In this document: piece by piece, positions 12,141 through 23,843 of the stretch
Layout of the letters: the number at the start of each line of letters is the position of its first letter
How positions within the stretch are numbered: position 1 is the stretch's first letter
NCBI GenBank assembly: GCA_015501055.1
Contig: JADNYV010000008.1
Span: forward strand, 124,001 to 188,000
Length of the DNA stretch: 64,000 bases
Direction of reading: 5' to 3'
Source: Mucidula mucida
Taxonomy: Eukaryota > Basidiomycota > Agaricomycetes > Agaricales > Physalacriaceae
Position numbers and translations under genes: made by a program
Notes under the pieces: generated by a model
Told to the model about the DNA's origin: nothing
Seen by the model: the letters and a program-made list of their open reading frames with translations, nothing else
Database searches by the model: none

Positions 12141-12878
12141 CTTTCGTTTTCCTTGTTCCTTATCGTTCATCTATTTACTTACCTCTAACTTATACTCTAC
12201 AGTATGGTAACTGGATATGATAAGAATGTATTAGAATGTGTATTAGTGTAGTCGAACAGAACACTCAGATGGATTTACTATGTAGCAACCGTTTGACTTG
12301 GCTTTCGAGGCACTGTTAGTCTGGACCTGCGTCAAAGCTGACGTGCCTTGCCAAACGTTCCTCAAGTCATGGTTCAAGTAGTAGTCAAAACAAAATGTGA
12401 TTGCACGGTGGATCTTACTACTACTACGGGGACTAGTTCCGATGTTGCTTGACCGACAACGGGCGTAAATAAGTCCACATAAACCAAGGTGGAGAAGGGG
12501 AGGGAGACAACGGGTGCTAATAGGACTAGATGAAGCAGCACATGTAAGCAAGACCTAGAGCAAAAAGACTTTGTGACGACAGGAATGATTAAAGGGTGGG
12601 CCATAAATGCAAGGAATTTATACAGTGCGGATGTTGGGTATCCAAAAAACCCGTGTCGTCAAAAAATGAAGGAATAAATACATGCATGGCGTGGATGTAC
12701 ATGGCGAGTGGGGACAAACGAGCGGACGGGAAGGATAGCGATCCCAAAGGGTGGAGGAGGTGAGTGTTCGGGTTAAGAGGTGCCCATAGGAAAGTCGAAG
12801 TAGAGTTGTGGATGGCCGACGAGAAGCCTACGGGCAAACATATGGCCGGTGGGAATGGTTGCGTGGAAGCACGCGTAC
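12141..12878. other. Convergent 3' intergenic region
   Basis: 738 bp between the stop of the SET3-like gene (+) and the stop of the membrane-protein gene (-). It should contain both 3' UTRs. No gene, RNA or clear repeat is seen. Confidence 0.4.
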
Positions 12879-14150
12879 TCAATATATGTTCTCGAAATTT
12901 CTCCTTCTATGCGAGTGGTTGCGTTTAACGGGAAGAATGACCGTCTCCTGCGCCTCAAAAGGCTCATAGGCTCTTCTGTCAACAGTGAGCGTCGGCGAGA
13001 CGTGCAGCGAGCTCTGAACAGTTGCGGTGCCGGTACCGGCTGCCGAGGGGCTTTCATCGGCAGCATTTGCCTCGGAGCCGCCGAGGGCGGTCGGCGAGTT
13101 GTGCGAGTCATCGTTATGAGATATATACCAGCCAAGACCGATACCGCCTGCAGCACACTGAAATAGAATTGGCATGATGAGCAACGAGAATGATTGAAAG
13201 TTACGCACGATGGTCAGAAGCATGCCAGTAACCCAAACCCAACGAGATAAACGCGTGCTGCCATTTTGAGTCTTGCGTAGCCAAGAGCTAGATACTCTTA
13301 GCATGGGTTAAACGATTGGGAGATTGATGGAACATACCTTCCAGATTTCCTTTGTTCGTCGTCGTGAGCAATGACACTGAAACGACGCCAAAAGTCATCT
13401 CCACGTTCACCACGCTTGGGGAGCAGAGTCTCTTCACGGTCGCCACGCATGATAGGCTTTTCATCAGCAAAAGTGATCTCGGCCTTTTGGGGGCGGGCAA
13501 AGACGGGCGTAATGGGAGTCATGGGAGCCTGGAGCGGGTGTGGCGTGCTGGGGACTGAGGGCGGGGCAAAGGACTCTGAAGGGAGAAGGAACGGGTTGTG
13601 ACCCTGGGGCGGATTTGGGTTGACGTTAATCTGAAGGGGCGGCTGGCGGGAGTTGGGAGCCTGAGCTGGTTCCGGACGAGCCAGGTTGAGCGCAGCAATG
13701 GGAGCCGCGTAACCAGGACGAGGAGACGCTATATACTGGGGAGGCGGCGACGGGCTGCCTCTTCTAGAAGTCGCGGCTGCCAAGGCAGCATGCTTTGACG
13801 GCAAAGGCCCGGCCTGCCTTGACTCGGTTGACAACGGCGGCTGGCGCAAGTCATCGTCGTCGTCGTCATCGTCATCCATGGATCCATTTAAAAATCCCTC
13901 TCCCAGTGCACCCATGCCAGACTGGCGATTGGGTTGGGCGTCGTTACCAACATAGTTATCGTATCTGTAAATGGTTTATTCAGTAACAGGCCGGAAACGA
14001 GGGTGCTTTTACGGACACATTGTAGGCAGAGGTCCGGTCGTTGGGGTTGGGCGCCGTGGGCTGGCGCATTCGCCGTTGGGGCTGGGGCGTCTCGTAGAAG
14101 GAATCGGGCTCGTTCGTCGCATACGGTGGTCGGCCAGCAAGGGGAGGCAT
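12879..14150 (-). CDS. Single-pass membrane protein with long disordered N-terminus, unknown function
   Basis: Four exons (14150-14017, 13964-13338, 13287-13209, 13157-12879) give 372 aa. The N-terminal 230 residues are Pro/Arg/Gln-rich and include a run of about nine Asp (MDDDDDDDDDLRQPP). Next comes a conserved block RGDDFWRRFSVIAHDDEQRK, then SSWLRKTQNGSTRLSRWVW leading into one hydrophobic helix (VTGMLLTICAAGGIGLGWYI) at about residues 267-290, and a 90-residue tail. The layout suggests a type II membrane protein. The tail could be lumenal, but orientation is inferred. Intron 3 interrupts the membrane segment after LLTI. I believe homologues exist in other basidiomycetes, but I know no function. 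Splice phases agree throughout with no frame break. The donor of intron 1 (GTCCGT) is weaker than the others. Confidence 0.78.
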
Positions 14151-14891
14151 GCTTATACCTGTCTAAAGAGTGTATAGAAAAGAAAGTGGTGGCCTTGGGA
14201 CGAGGCGACGGGAGGAAGAGGAATTGGGAAAGAGATGTTCGTCACGCTGTGACACTAGCAACCGTTTACGGCAAATCTTTCCTTCCTTCCAAATTTGATC
14301 ATCAGTTTTCTCCACTGCTGGGCGCCGTAGCTTGCCCTAAATAGTTCGGTCTATGTGACTTGACAGTATTTCCATCTCCCTTCATCGCGAGCCATACCCC
14401 GAAGAAAGCCTCCACTGTTGACTTGGACTTGTGAGCCTCGTTTCACGCTTACCTTATACCCAAACAGTCCGCGCGCAACGCCACGATCGCGGAACAGGAG
14501 TGTTGCTGTTGCCGACCAGCTCAGTTTATCAATCTAAATGCAAGGCTCCTTGACGATTGTACTCTAAATAAGCCTCACTCGAGTAGCCGCGCTTTACGTT
14601 ATTCCGTCCAGCGCCACACTATAAGTAATGATGCTCCAGCATCGTGTTTATAGCCGACTACGATCTGATTACAAGCACGTTTGAGAAGAGCCATTTCTTT
14701 ACGGCAAGAACCACCATGAAACCAACGCAAATTGGAATAATATCAGGCTCTCCCGTCGAGAGTAATACCTACAGATCCAACATTGTTCATACCAAGTGCG
14801 ATTTGCAAGTACGTGGAGCCGATAACATGACTGGTAACTCCAAAGAGGTGAGTCGACTAAAAAGGAAATACGCCTTCTCTTTCCCTTCACC
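14151..14891. other. Divergent intergenic region
   Basis: 741 bp between the start of the membrane-protein gene (-) and CET1 (+). A short pyrimidine/AG pattern at 14152-14160 could be a 5'-UTR acceptor for the minus gene. Nothing else is recognised. Confidence 0.4.
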
Positions 14892-16018
14892 ATGTATGCT
14901 GCCGGCACCCCTCCACACAAGCGCCAGCGACTCGACTCCAACTCCGCGCCAAATGGCGCGCCTAAACTACCGCCGCTCTCACTATCCATTCTCGGCGTAG
15001 AACCTATGGACGAATTCATCAAAGAAATAGCGGACTTTGTTCATCATATGATCGTAAACCGTCCCACACACATACAAGGGAACATTGAAGTAGAAGCCAA
15101 AGTCGGTGTATTGCGAGATAAAGGCCAAGGCGGCACCCCAGGAGGTCGCATTGCACTCCCAGTCCTTGTCGAAACTAGTACGTCCAATCCATAAAAATTC
15201 CAATCGCGTCCGTCTCAATGAGCTCCCCCCCCCAGTCATAGCCCCAGACTCCATAAACTGCATGTTCGAATCCAACATGACTGCCGTGCGGATCCTACAT
15301 CTCCCCCTTTGCCCTGCCCATCCTCACCCGCGTACCTAACAGCACCAACACAAACACTACAACACCCTCCTCAACAACCTCAAAATGAGCTCAACGTCCT
15401 CCCCGTCGCCCGTCGACTACCACCACCTATACCACATCGACACCTTCTACCCCACCGAGGGCCGCGAACGTGAAAAAATTCGCGTCACGCGCGACGAAAA
15501 GTCGGGCAACGTCGTCGAGTGCATACGCAAATAAAGCTCGGCGACCTCAACATCTACTCCCAAAACGCAACGCGGACTGGCGGGTCTCCGTCAATCTCGA
15601 GGTACCAGGTGAGCTACCACTGCATTTTTACACGCTCAAAGGCCGGTCCATGAATGCTTTGCGATTCCAAAGAACAGCATCCCGTCGGGTCGTCCATAAT
15701 GACGCGCAGAAAGGACAGGCTGAGTTATACGCACGAGGAGTTCACCATCGATCTCACGCAAGTGACAAAGTCCGTGTCAAATGGAGCCGTACGTGTTTTT
15801 TGTTTTCTCAATCCGCATCCCCTAATTTCTTTCAGTCCGAAGTCCTACATGAACTGGAGCTAGAATTCACCCGCTCAGAGCTACTGCTCGCGACAGCCAA
15901 CCGCCGCGGCGATCCTCATTCATCAGAGCTCGAGCGCGCAGCTTTCGACGAGTTAATACGAGCATTTGTGAACAACGCGAGAATTCTCGTGCGGAATTCA
16001 ACGGACAGTTGGCATTGA
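14892..16018 (+). CDS. CET1: mRNA-capping enzyme beta subunit (RNA 5'-triphosphatase, Cet1 family); two apparent -1 breaks
   Basis: The family removes the gamma-phosphate of nascent mRNA, the first step of capping, in a metal-dependent tunnel fold. Five exons fit: 14892-15177, 15236-15285, 15343-15608, 15673-15788 and 15836-16018. Motif A is NIEVEAKVG with its metal-binding glutamates, and motif C appears as HELELEF with ExE spacing. Between them are INCMFESNMT, the Arg/Lys-rich strand around EKIRVTRDEKSG and RRKDRLSYTHEEFTIDL. Exon 3 carries two frame breaks, at AAA 15529-15531 and CCC 15559-15561. One added base in each restores IRKIKLGDLNIYSPKRNADW and the splice phase of exon 3. Because this enzyme is essential in fungi, sequence error is more likely than loss. 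Length after correction is about 300 aa, shorter than budding yeast Cet1 but close to fission yeast Pct1. Confidence 0.87.
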
Positions 16019-16367
16019 TCGACGTCGTGCGTATATCGTGTTGATTGTAGACTGATGATGTGTCTGTAGAGTAGTGCTGTATTTATGGAGTGCATAATTC
16101 ATCAACTCAACCGCTATCTACATGCAGCCATAAATCCTTCATTGTCCCCCAGCATTCTTTCATGAATTATTCCTTCGTGATATCGTCCTTCGCCCACGTC
16201 TCAAGTATGGCGTTGAATGTTTTCAAGATGAGCGTCGATGTCGTCAGAATTTTGCCAATTACCTGCACCAGTCCGTGATAACTAAATAAACAGAACACCA
16301 TGAAAATATAAAGAATTGATACAGTATGAGTAGTTAAACTATTTAAGGAGCGCGGGGTTTAAATGTC
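16019..16367. other. Convergent 3' intergenic region
   Basis: 349 bp between CET1 (+) and the SUMO-like gene (-). AT-rich with short poly-A-like runs; presumably both 3' UTRs. Confidence 0.4.
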
Positions 16368-17955
16368 CTATAGTCCTACAACGTCAACCAGATCACCATC
16401 CTCCAAATCCATCTCTCCAATCTCCGTCGTGTTATCCATCTTGTCCCCATCAATACACAACCGCGGGTCCTTTGGCGGCTCCGCATTCTTGCCGCGCTTC
16501 TTGGTCTGTGGAGGAGCGGTACCATTCATCACATGCGGATACTGCGCTGCCAGACCAGCTTTCTTCAGGAAAGCCTTGACAATTGCCCCACATGTCGTAG
16601 TAGGTCGGACAGTCAACGTGATTTCGCTCGGTGTCACTTTGGATTTAAAGTTGAGTTTAAACTTGTCGTCCGGTCCATCGTCCTCGTGGTCTGTATCGGG
16701 AGCGAGAGATCTCAGGCGTCCACCAGAACCAAAGTCTTCGTCGTCAGAGACGATTACAAGAGGACCATCAGGATCATTGGCGCTTTCATTGACCAATACG
16801 TTTTGTTTAGGAAGCATCAATTGGGAACGCATGTAGTCAAATGTGGCTTTATTGTACGCCACTAGAGGAGGGACGTCAGTAATGAAAAGACGTCCATGAC
16901 AATGAAAAGTACGAACAGAACTCCGCAGAACCCCAGATATCCAATGTGTTGGGTGTCACGGAAGGAAAGAATCGCATGTTCTTGTATGTCATGACAAGAC
17001 CGTCGACGGGAATGGACTCCTGGTCAGCCACCGCCTCAAATAATTCACGAAAACTGTCCGTCTGATAATGTATGACGAATGCGACTGTTAGACCTGGAGG
17101 TAAAGCGTACCTTGTTCATCTTGAAGACGCTCTTATCTGACTTGCCTTGCTCGTTAAGTGGATGCGGCTTCCATACGACTGTTATTTCAACGGTATCGTT
17201 TGAAGTGCCTTCCCGCGGTAGAGGAGATGATCTGAAGCTGGCCGCTGACTGTTTAGCTAGCCTGTCAAGTTCTGGATCGAGTATTATAGTATCAGTTGAA
17301 ATGTCGTTGATGTCGTCCCACTGTGACGGAGAGGCGGCGCGCGGTGGCGCTGCTAATGCTTGCCTAGTAACGCGATGAATAGCGAGCAGCACCGAGCCAC
17401 TGAAGACATACCGAATGACATTTCGTGCATTCTGAAGCTGGTGAAGGGGAATTGCTGGTGGAGGTGTTATTGACCGCGATCGACTGCGTTGTCGTTTCCG
17501 CTTCAGCTTCGACTTGTTGGGTGTATTCTCGATACCCTGCAGCGCAAAGTCGTCGTCTTCGTCGTCGGATATTTCAATCGCGAGAAGCCTAGGGTGGGGT
17601 TGAGAAGGTTGATATGGGGGTGAAATGAGACATGCACTTTGCATTCGTCGCATTTTGCCAACTGGGTACGACGTCTTTCTTCTTCTTGTTCTTTTTGCGA
17701 GGGCTTTCTGGGCCGTCGTCTTCATTGTCTGATCCGTGGGTCTTGATTTCTGCAGAGCGAAATGAGAACACTGGTGACATAAAGTATTCAGACCGACCTC
17801 TATTCTTTTGTTCTAGCTTCCTCCATGTGCTAAGAGCGAGTGGTATTCCGCATAAACATCTCATCGGTGTCGAGGTCGATGGCGGCAGACGATGGACCCG
17901 CTGCATTCTTCGCTTTGGGCTTGGGACGAGGACGAGGGCGGACTGGCTGTGACAT
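16368..17955 (-). CDS. Rad60/NIP45/Esc2-like protein with C-terminal SUMO-like domain; one frame break in exon 1
   Basis: Six exons fit: 17955-17798, 17749-17638, 17588-17412, 17363-17111, 17061-16917 and 16861-16368. The N-terminal half is basic and acidic in turn (RKKNKKKKDVVPSW; EISDDEDDDFALQG), as in Rad60/NIP45 proteins, which carry SUMO-binding motifs. A first beta-grasp-like region covers VEITVVWKPHPL to MTYKNMRFFPSVTPNTLDI. A second follows near the C-terminus (FKSKVTPSEITLTVRPTTTC to DLEDGDLVDVVGL), ending like a ubiquitin fold. Family members act with SUMO-pathway and replication-repair factors in the nucleus. Exon 1 needs two extra bases (or one fewer) near 17840-17848 to join MFMRNTTRS to STWRKLEQKNR. 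This is the only break here that is not a single missing base. The exact subfamily is uncertain. Confidence 0.72.
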
Positions 17956-18038
17956 ATCTGAATCGTTTACTCAAAAGGCAGTTGTGGGAAGATTGCCTCG
18001 CCTCTGCTGACACGTGCACTCACCCTCCGCCTTGATTC
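17956..18038. promoter_or_regulatory. Very short divergent promoter, SUMO-like gene / GCFC gene
   Basis: Only 83 bp separate the two start codons. It contains CACGTG-like and CCTCC-rich sequence but no TATA box. Both transcription start sites must fall here or within neighbouring 5' ends. Confidence 0.5.
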
Positions 18039-20814
18039 ATGTTCACCAAACGCGTCAAATCCAAGCCTGCCAATAGGTCGAGGAATGTCTCTGACGACGA
18101 CGCGGATACCACTGGATCAGCTGCGACAGAGGCGGCGACGGGCTCTGACTCGCCCAGTACGTTGGCAACCAAACTCAAGGATCGCGCAAAGAAATCGCGG
18201 CCAAAGTCTCGACTAAGCTTTGGCGGCGCAGACGAGGAGGTTTGTTCAAGGTCACCCGCTCAAACGTTTACTAATGTTTCTGCTCTGCAGGAGGAGGGAT
18301 CTGACGATGTTTTCCAGGTCAAAAAGTCGAAATTAAGCAGGAAGCTGACTTTGGGGAAGAGTAAGCATTCTCAGTATGTCCAGTGCGTTCCACTCAATAG
18401 CTTTAGTCGCTTATTTTATGCAGGGACATCATCCCGAATCTTGACCAGGCGTCTATTTCCCCCAACCGAGGCCCAACCTACGACGAGGCGTATCTGAATG
18501 AACTGAAAGCGAGCACTAGGCGGGCACCAGTAGATCCGTATGATGCCGATATGTCAATGGATGTCGACATGTCTCTCGATTTCGACGACACTTCCATGCA
18601 AGTTGTGGACGAATCCGTTATTTCTGGTGTGTTGTATTGCTACGAGTAATCCAGCCGCGCTAACCATGATTCAAGCAAGTAGTAGCATCCCGTCGGAATC
18701 CTCCATCAAGGTCGCTAAAGAACGCAGGGAGAGGATGCGAACGACAACAACATCTGGAGAAGAGGACTTCATTTCATTATCCTTGACGCGGAAATCAGAG
18801 GACTTGGGCCCACACCCCGAAAGTCGAATTGTGCGGGAGGAAGATGAGCTTGGCGAAGGCGATGATGGTGAGTGTGTCAAGCTCTTTTGGGCCTGTTCTG
18901 ACTTGCTTGGCATGAAGAATTTGCAGAGTACACGAGTGCGCAAGAGCGTATAGCATTGGGCAAGAAATCCCGCAAGAAGGAGGCAAAGAAGCGGCGCGAA
19001 ACTATGCAAGAAATGATAGCAGATGCGTAAGTACTTCCTGCTCATTCTGTCTCGCACTTATGTATCCTTCAGCGAGGAAGAGGATGACGAAACAATGGAA
19101 TGGGAACAAGAGCAGCTTCGTCGTGGAGGGCATCTCGCTTCTACACCGCCACCAGATGCGAAGGTCAAACAAATCTATAAACCCGCGCCAAGTACGCTCA
19201 ACGTCCTGCATCAGCTTGCATTTCTAATTCGCCCTCTTTCAGTTCCTCCGGTTACCACTCTACCAACGCTTGGTCCGGCTTTAGACCGCCTGGCTCATCA
19301 GCTCTCTCAATTGACGACTTCACATGCTGCGCACGTTTCTTCGATGAACTCCTTAGCGCAGGAGCGGACTGACCTTGACCGACGAGAAACCGAAATGCGG
19401 GAGATGGTAGTGCGCGCGGAGGAGAAACGTGCTTGGTTCAATTCTTTCAATGATTGGGTGGAAGGAGTTGCTGGATTTTTGGATGAAAAGGTTTGCACGT
19501 CCTCTTATCCCGCTAACTCGTGGCTCACCTCCCATTCTAGTATCCATTACTTGAAAACCTAGAAGAAGAGCACATATCACTTTTACAAGAACGTTACGAG
19601 ATGGTCAAGAAACGTCGTACTGAAGACGACAAAGATGACGCTTTCCTTTTCATGGGCAGCTCTTCCCAGTCCTCCCCAGTCGAGGAGGAAACGGACGAAT
19701 TCGGACGCGCCAAGCCCACCCCAACCGAGCTCAGAGCTCAGCGGCGAGCCGGTCGTGCCGCTCGACGCCAGCAACGTAGTCGTCAACGGGATGCAGAGGA
19801 AGGGTACTCCACTGATGATGAACTTCCTCCGCCAGATGCAGCTGCTTACCGTGAAGCTTTGCAGTCTGTGGATGCCAGGAAACAGGACGTCTTAGCAGAC
19901 GTACGAGCAAAGGAGTTCCTAGATCCCGCAAAAGGGAGATGGACCGACTGGCGAGAGCGGTATGCAGACAGTTATGTCGGCGCATGGGGTGGTCTTGGTG
20001 TTGTTAGTGTGTGGGAGTTTTGGGCTCGGCTAGAATGCGTGGGCTGGGATTTTGTTGAGGTAATGTCCTTTCTTATATATCTATCTACTTGATTTCTGAC
20101 TGGTTGGCGGTCTCAGGATTCTAGAAGCTTGGATAGCTTTGCCTGGTATAAGGGTCTCTATGAGTATTCGCGACCGGATGGCGAAGAGCTCGGAAGTGAT
20201 GGCGATTTGGTGTCTTCCATGATTACGACAGCCATCATTCCTCGAATATGCAAGATCCTAGAAGGCGGTGCGTTGGATGTGTATTCAGAGAAACACGTCA
20301 AACGGATGGTCGACTTTACTGAGGAGGTGGAAGCGAGCGTCGAGCCGAATAATGTTAAGATACAGGTGTGTTTCATCATATTTGAAGAGACTCCAAAGCC
20401 GACTTCGCCAGATGCTGTTCAAATCGGTAATCAACCTCTTTGACAAGGCTGTAGCGGACACTGAGGATCTGCAAAAAGAACGACTGCAGGCCTCACTGGC
20501 TTTCAATCCAGAATCGATACCGGCGCGTCGACGATTTCTGGTGAGGAGAGTAAAGCTTCTCCGCAATCTCATCCGATGGCGTAAACATACTGGGGAACGA
20601 TTCGGTGTTGGACAGTCAATTAGTCGGCTAGTGGATGGACCTCTATTGTCTATCGCTGAAACTGGCTGGGATGTTGGAGGGGAGGAAATTATGAAGCAGG
20701 TGAGTGTTTCATCTGCCTCAAGGCTAATTTTTACTAACTACCTATTAGGTTTCCAGCATGCTTCCCGAAGAACTGATGTCGAGTACTTTAAGGACCCGGC
20801 TCACAGCTCGATAA
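18039..20814 (+). CDS. PAXBP1/GCFC-domain protein (spliceosome-associated)
   Basis: A multi-exon gene starting MFTKRVKSKPANRSRN and ending with the small exon 20749-20814 (VSSMLPEELMSSTLRTRLTAR). Order of features: an acidic/basic disordered N-terminus; an ERRERMRT helix followed by EEDFISLSLTR, the usual N-terminal signature; a coiled region with RTDLDRRETEMREMVVRAEE; a charged linker; and the GCFC domain with DWRERYADSYVGAWGGLG, VWEFWARLECVGWDF and WYKGLYEYSRP. PAXBP1/GCFC proteins bind late spliceosome components; the yeast counterpart Ntr2 works with Prp43 in intron-lariat spliceosome disassembly. About ten GT-AG introns of 45-60 bp are needed, and the joins I checked are in phase. I saw no frame break. 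It shares an 83-bp promoter with the SUMO-like gene. Confidence 0.82.
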
Positions 20815-21399
20815 GAATATATGGTTGTTTTTCTGGGGGCGACTCGACTTTTTTTCGAAACCGAGCGGATCCTTTCTTATGAGATGACAGTGCTGACTTA
20901 TAGTCCTTTATCGCTGTCATCTCCTGGACCGTCTCGTATATGAAGATTGTGAAGCACTCATGACCCGCACGACTCGGCTGTGTGCTATAAGTTAGTTGTG
21001 TGAGGCTCGTTCCGCTGTCAGACATTAATACACATTATACTTACCTATTTGGGAAATGAAATGTTGTCAAAGGACTCCGGGCGTGCGTTGGAATTTGAGA
21101 GAAGAATTGATTGAAGGACTGCGGCTGTGCCGGAGGCTCACGCAAGTCCGAGGTGCAGCGTTTGTTATAAGTACTCGACGCGTATGATCGGAGGAGCCGC
21201 GAACTTGCGTAGCCTCTTTGGTCATATCAGATTAGATTGCTTTCAATCGGCCTCTGTAATTGGCTGCAGTTCATCTCCGCTGTCTTATCTGATAAGTCTG
21301 ACGTTTTTTGCAACCCGTCCGATCAATTGGCTCGTTCTGACCTCTTCATAAAAACGGCAATGTTCAACATGCCGCACCCCACGTCCCTTCCGCAGAACT
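20815..21399. other. Intergenic, promoter of AIF2-like copy 1
   Basis: 585 bp. An out-of-frame ATG at 21360 lies 40 bp upstream of the chosen start of copy 1. No other feature is supported. Confidence 0.4.
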
Positions 21400-22744
21400 A
21401 TGCCGCACAACATCGTTATTGTTGGAGGCAACTTTGGTGCTCATGTCGCGCGCGCTCTGTCCTCGTCGCTGGACCCGAAGCTCTACAACTTGATTCTCAT
21501 CAATGCGCGACCGTTTCGGTTTAACAACATTGCTTGTGCGCGCATGGTTGTCTCCGATGCAGATCATCTAGATTCCGAAGACGCTGCTTTCATTCCCTAT
21601 GCCAAGCTATTCTACAAGGGAAACGGGACGTTTATATGTGGTACGGTGACGGCCATAGAGAAGGAAGGCAACTTGGTCCGAGGAGGACGCGTCGTACTGG
21701 CCGACGGGCAGAAGATAGATTTTCACGTTCTCGTGCTGGCGACGGGGTCTGTTTGGGGTGGTGCAATGGCCGTGCCCGATAGCCCGGAGGATATATCGCG
21801 TTTCCTGGAGGGTACTCGGAAGATGTTCAGTAACTCGAAGGGCGTTGTTCTCGTCGGCGGAGGACCAATCGCAATTGGTAAGTCTATTCTACCTTGATTG
21901 CACTGATGTAGCCTGAGTACGGTTCTCCAGAGATAGCAGGCGAAGTCCGGGACGAATGGCCTGTGAGATTTTTACTACTTGCTAGTCAAGACGCGTTGTT
22001 GACGCGCCATGTAGGACAAGCCCGTGAATATAATTCACTGTAGGCACAAGCTATTGTCAGACGTCTACCCAGACAAGTTCCGGGACGCCGTGGTAACAAA
22101 TCTGGAGGCGCGGGGCATAGATGTCGTCCTGGACGATACAGTGGACCTCAATCTTCCATCTGGCGCTACCTCAGTGACCACACACAAAGGAAAAACCGTA
22201 TCAGGAGACCTCATTGTACGTATCATTCATTCATGTCGTCCTGCGTTCGAATCTGGATCTGGCATTTGTTTCCTTAGCTGCCAATGTGGGGGACCAAACC
22301 GAATACGGCGTACATCGCCAAGTCGTTTGGACGGGGGGCTCTTGCTAAGGATAGCTGCGTCCGTGTGCTGCCGACTCTGCAGCTGCCTGATCATCCTGAA
22401 ATCTTCGCTTTGGGTGACATGATTGATTGGCCTGAAGTAAAGCAAGCACTGAAAGCGATTGCTCACGCGAAGATCGTCGTTGCCAACGTCCTCAATTATT
22501 TGAAGGACAAGCCGTTGAAGAGCTATGGCGGTTCACACGAAGCGTTGATGCTTACAGGCGGAAAGGTTAGTATTCTTTTGTTCCCTTTGACTTGACGAGC
22601 CAAGGACTCATTTGTTGAATGTAGAATGACGGTATTGGCTACATAGGTCTTCTATGGGGCATCATTGTCGGCGCATGGCTGGTAAAACCGTACTCGGCTC
22701 GTAATCTGGGAGTTCCTATATTCAGGAGAGACTCTGGATATTGA
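21400..22744 (+). CDS. AIF2/FSP1-like FAD-dependent oxidoreductase, copy 1
   Basis: Five exons (21400-21877, 21931-21962, 22015-22215, 22278-22565, 22625-22744) give 372 aa. It is a pyridine-nucleotide-disulphide-type flavoprotein of the AIFM2/AMID/FSP1 group, which reduces quinones with NAD(P)H. The FAD Rossmann motif is IVIVGGNFGAHVAR (residues 4-17), the ATG motif is VLVLATGSVWGG, the second Rossmann is VVLVGGGPIAIE, and the FAD-binding C-terminal motif is PEIFALGDMIDW. The tail IGLLWGIIVGAWLV is hydrophobic and could dip into a membrane. Exons 2-5 have the same lengths as in copy 2. An out-of-frame ATG lies at 21360, and paralogues have a longer N-terminus, so the start may be mis-set. 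It is the first of four copies in 16 kb; an hAT insertion follows 236 bp downstream. Confidence 0.9.
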
Positions 22745-22972
22745 GGCGACCGTCACTCGCTCGCTCATTGAGTGAAATGCTACATGTTCCTTTCTATTGT
22801 ACTTGTATAACTGTTAATGTATACCATTCAAACCGAATGTCAGTCTTGTTATTTAGTGTCCTCTCATCTAGCGTTGGTCTTAATGACAACAGCGGCATGG
22901 TTCGTTTCTTCTGCTCGGAACAAACTTCGCTCATGTCCTGAGTCATGAGTATTTGTCACGTCCCTTTCCTGG

Positions 22973-22980
22973 GTTGGGAC
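22973..22980. repeat. Left target-site duplication of outer hAT element
   Basis: GTTGGGAC directly precedes the terminal repeat. The identical 8 bp follow the other end at 24792-24799. Eight bases is the hallmark target-site size of hAT elements. Confidence 0.9.
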
Positions 22981-23543
22981 TAGTGTTGCCGCGAGTTCGA
23001 GGAAGCTCAAGCACTGACCTTGACTCGACTCAACTCAAGGCCTAATTAGGAAGCGAGGCAAACTCGACTCGACTCGATGTCCGCTTTGGGATACTACCAT
23101 CAATCGTGGTAAGCATGGCCCACGACGTGACGCGATATCGAAGGTTATATGTATATAGAATGTATATATGATGATAATACGGTGAACTACACTATTCTAC
23201 TGAGCATTATTAATAAGGTTTGTAAGTTCGTCTATCTGGCCTCGAGCCTGCTGGGCACTGCCACCCGCCTAAGGTATAATGAGGCGGCGGACAATCTCAA
23301 CAGTCGTTGCAATCTTGGCCCCCTGAAGTAGCATAGTAAGAAAGTGATGATATTGAAGTAAAACTACGCGGTGGCAGTGGTAAGAAAGAGACAATCAGTA
23401 TTCAAACTCCGACCATCAGGTGCCGGACCGAATGCAGCAGTGAGGTAAGGCAAGGAAGCGAGGCCATCAAAACTCGAGCCCTCGACTGCCTAATCCGTCA
23501 ACGAGGTGAGTCGAGTTGAGCTCAGCGTTCGAGCTGCCTCGGA

Positions 23544-23558
23544 CTCGCGGCAACACTA
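23544..23558. repeat. Extra hAT right-end repeat without a matching target duplication
   Basis: CTCGCGGCAACACTA occurs here, identical to the right end at 24777-24791. The following 8 bp (AGCATGGG) are not found next to any left end in the window. It may be the remnant of another insertion or of an internal duplication. Confidence 0.7.
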
Positions 23559-23843
23559 AGCATGGGTAGCCAGAGCAAAATATGCGTCTGTATGTAGATT
23601 CTGGAGCACTTTGAGTAGGAAAACATTTGAGATTGATACCTAGTACTGTTTGGATGACGAGTCGCTCTTCAACGGATTCAAAATCTGCATTCTTTTACGG
23701 AGCTCTGCAACTAGAGAGCCTGAATCATCATCCTTTCAAAAGTTTTTCTTCGTAGTGGAGCACTCAGGTGAGCTCAGTTTCTGTCTGTGGCCGGTCTACA
23801 CTGTTCTATGTCGCCAAAATGTCGAAAGTACATGAATTGTCAC

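Noticed and set aside
13934..14344. 136-codon plus frame opposite the membrane-protein gene
   Set aside because: It covers the first exon of the minus gene and its promoter and has no motif.
16363..16836. 157-codon plus frame over the SUMO-like domain
   Set aside because: Antisense of a beta-grasp domain with clear family features.
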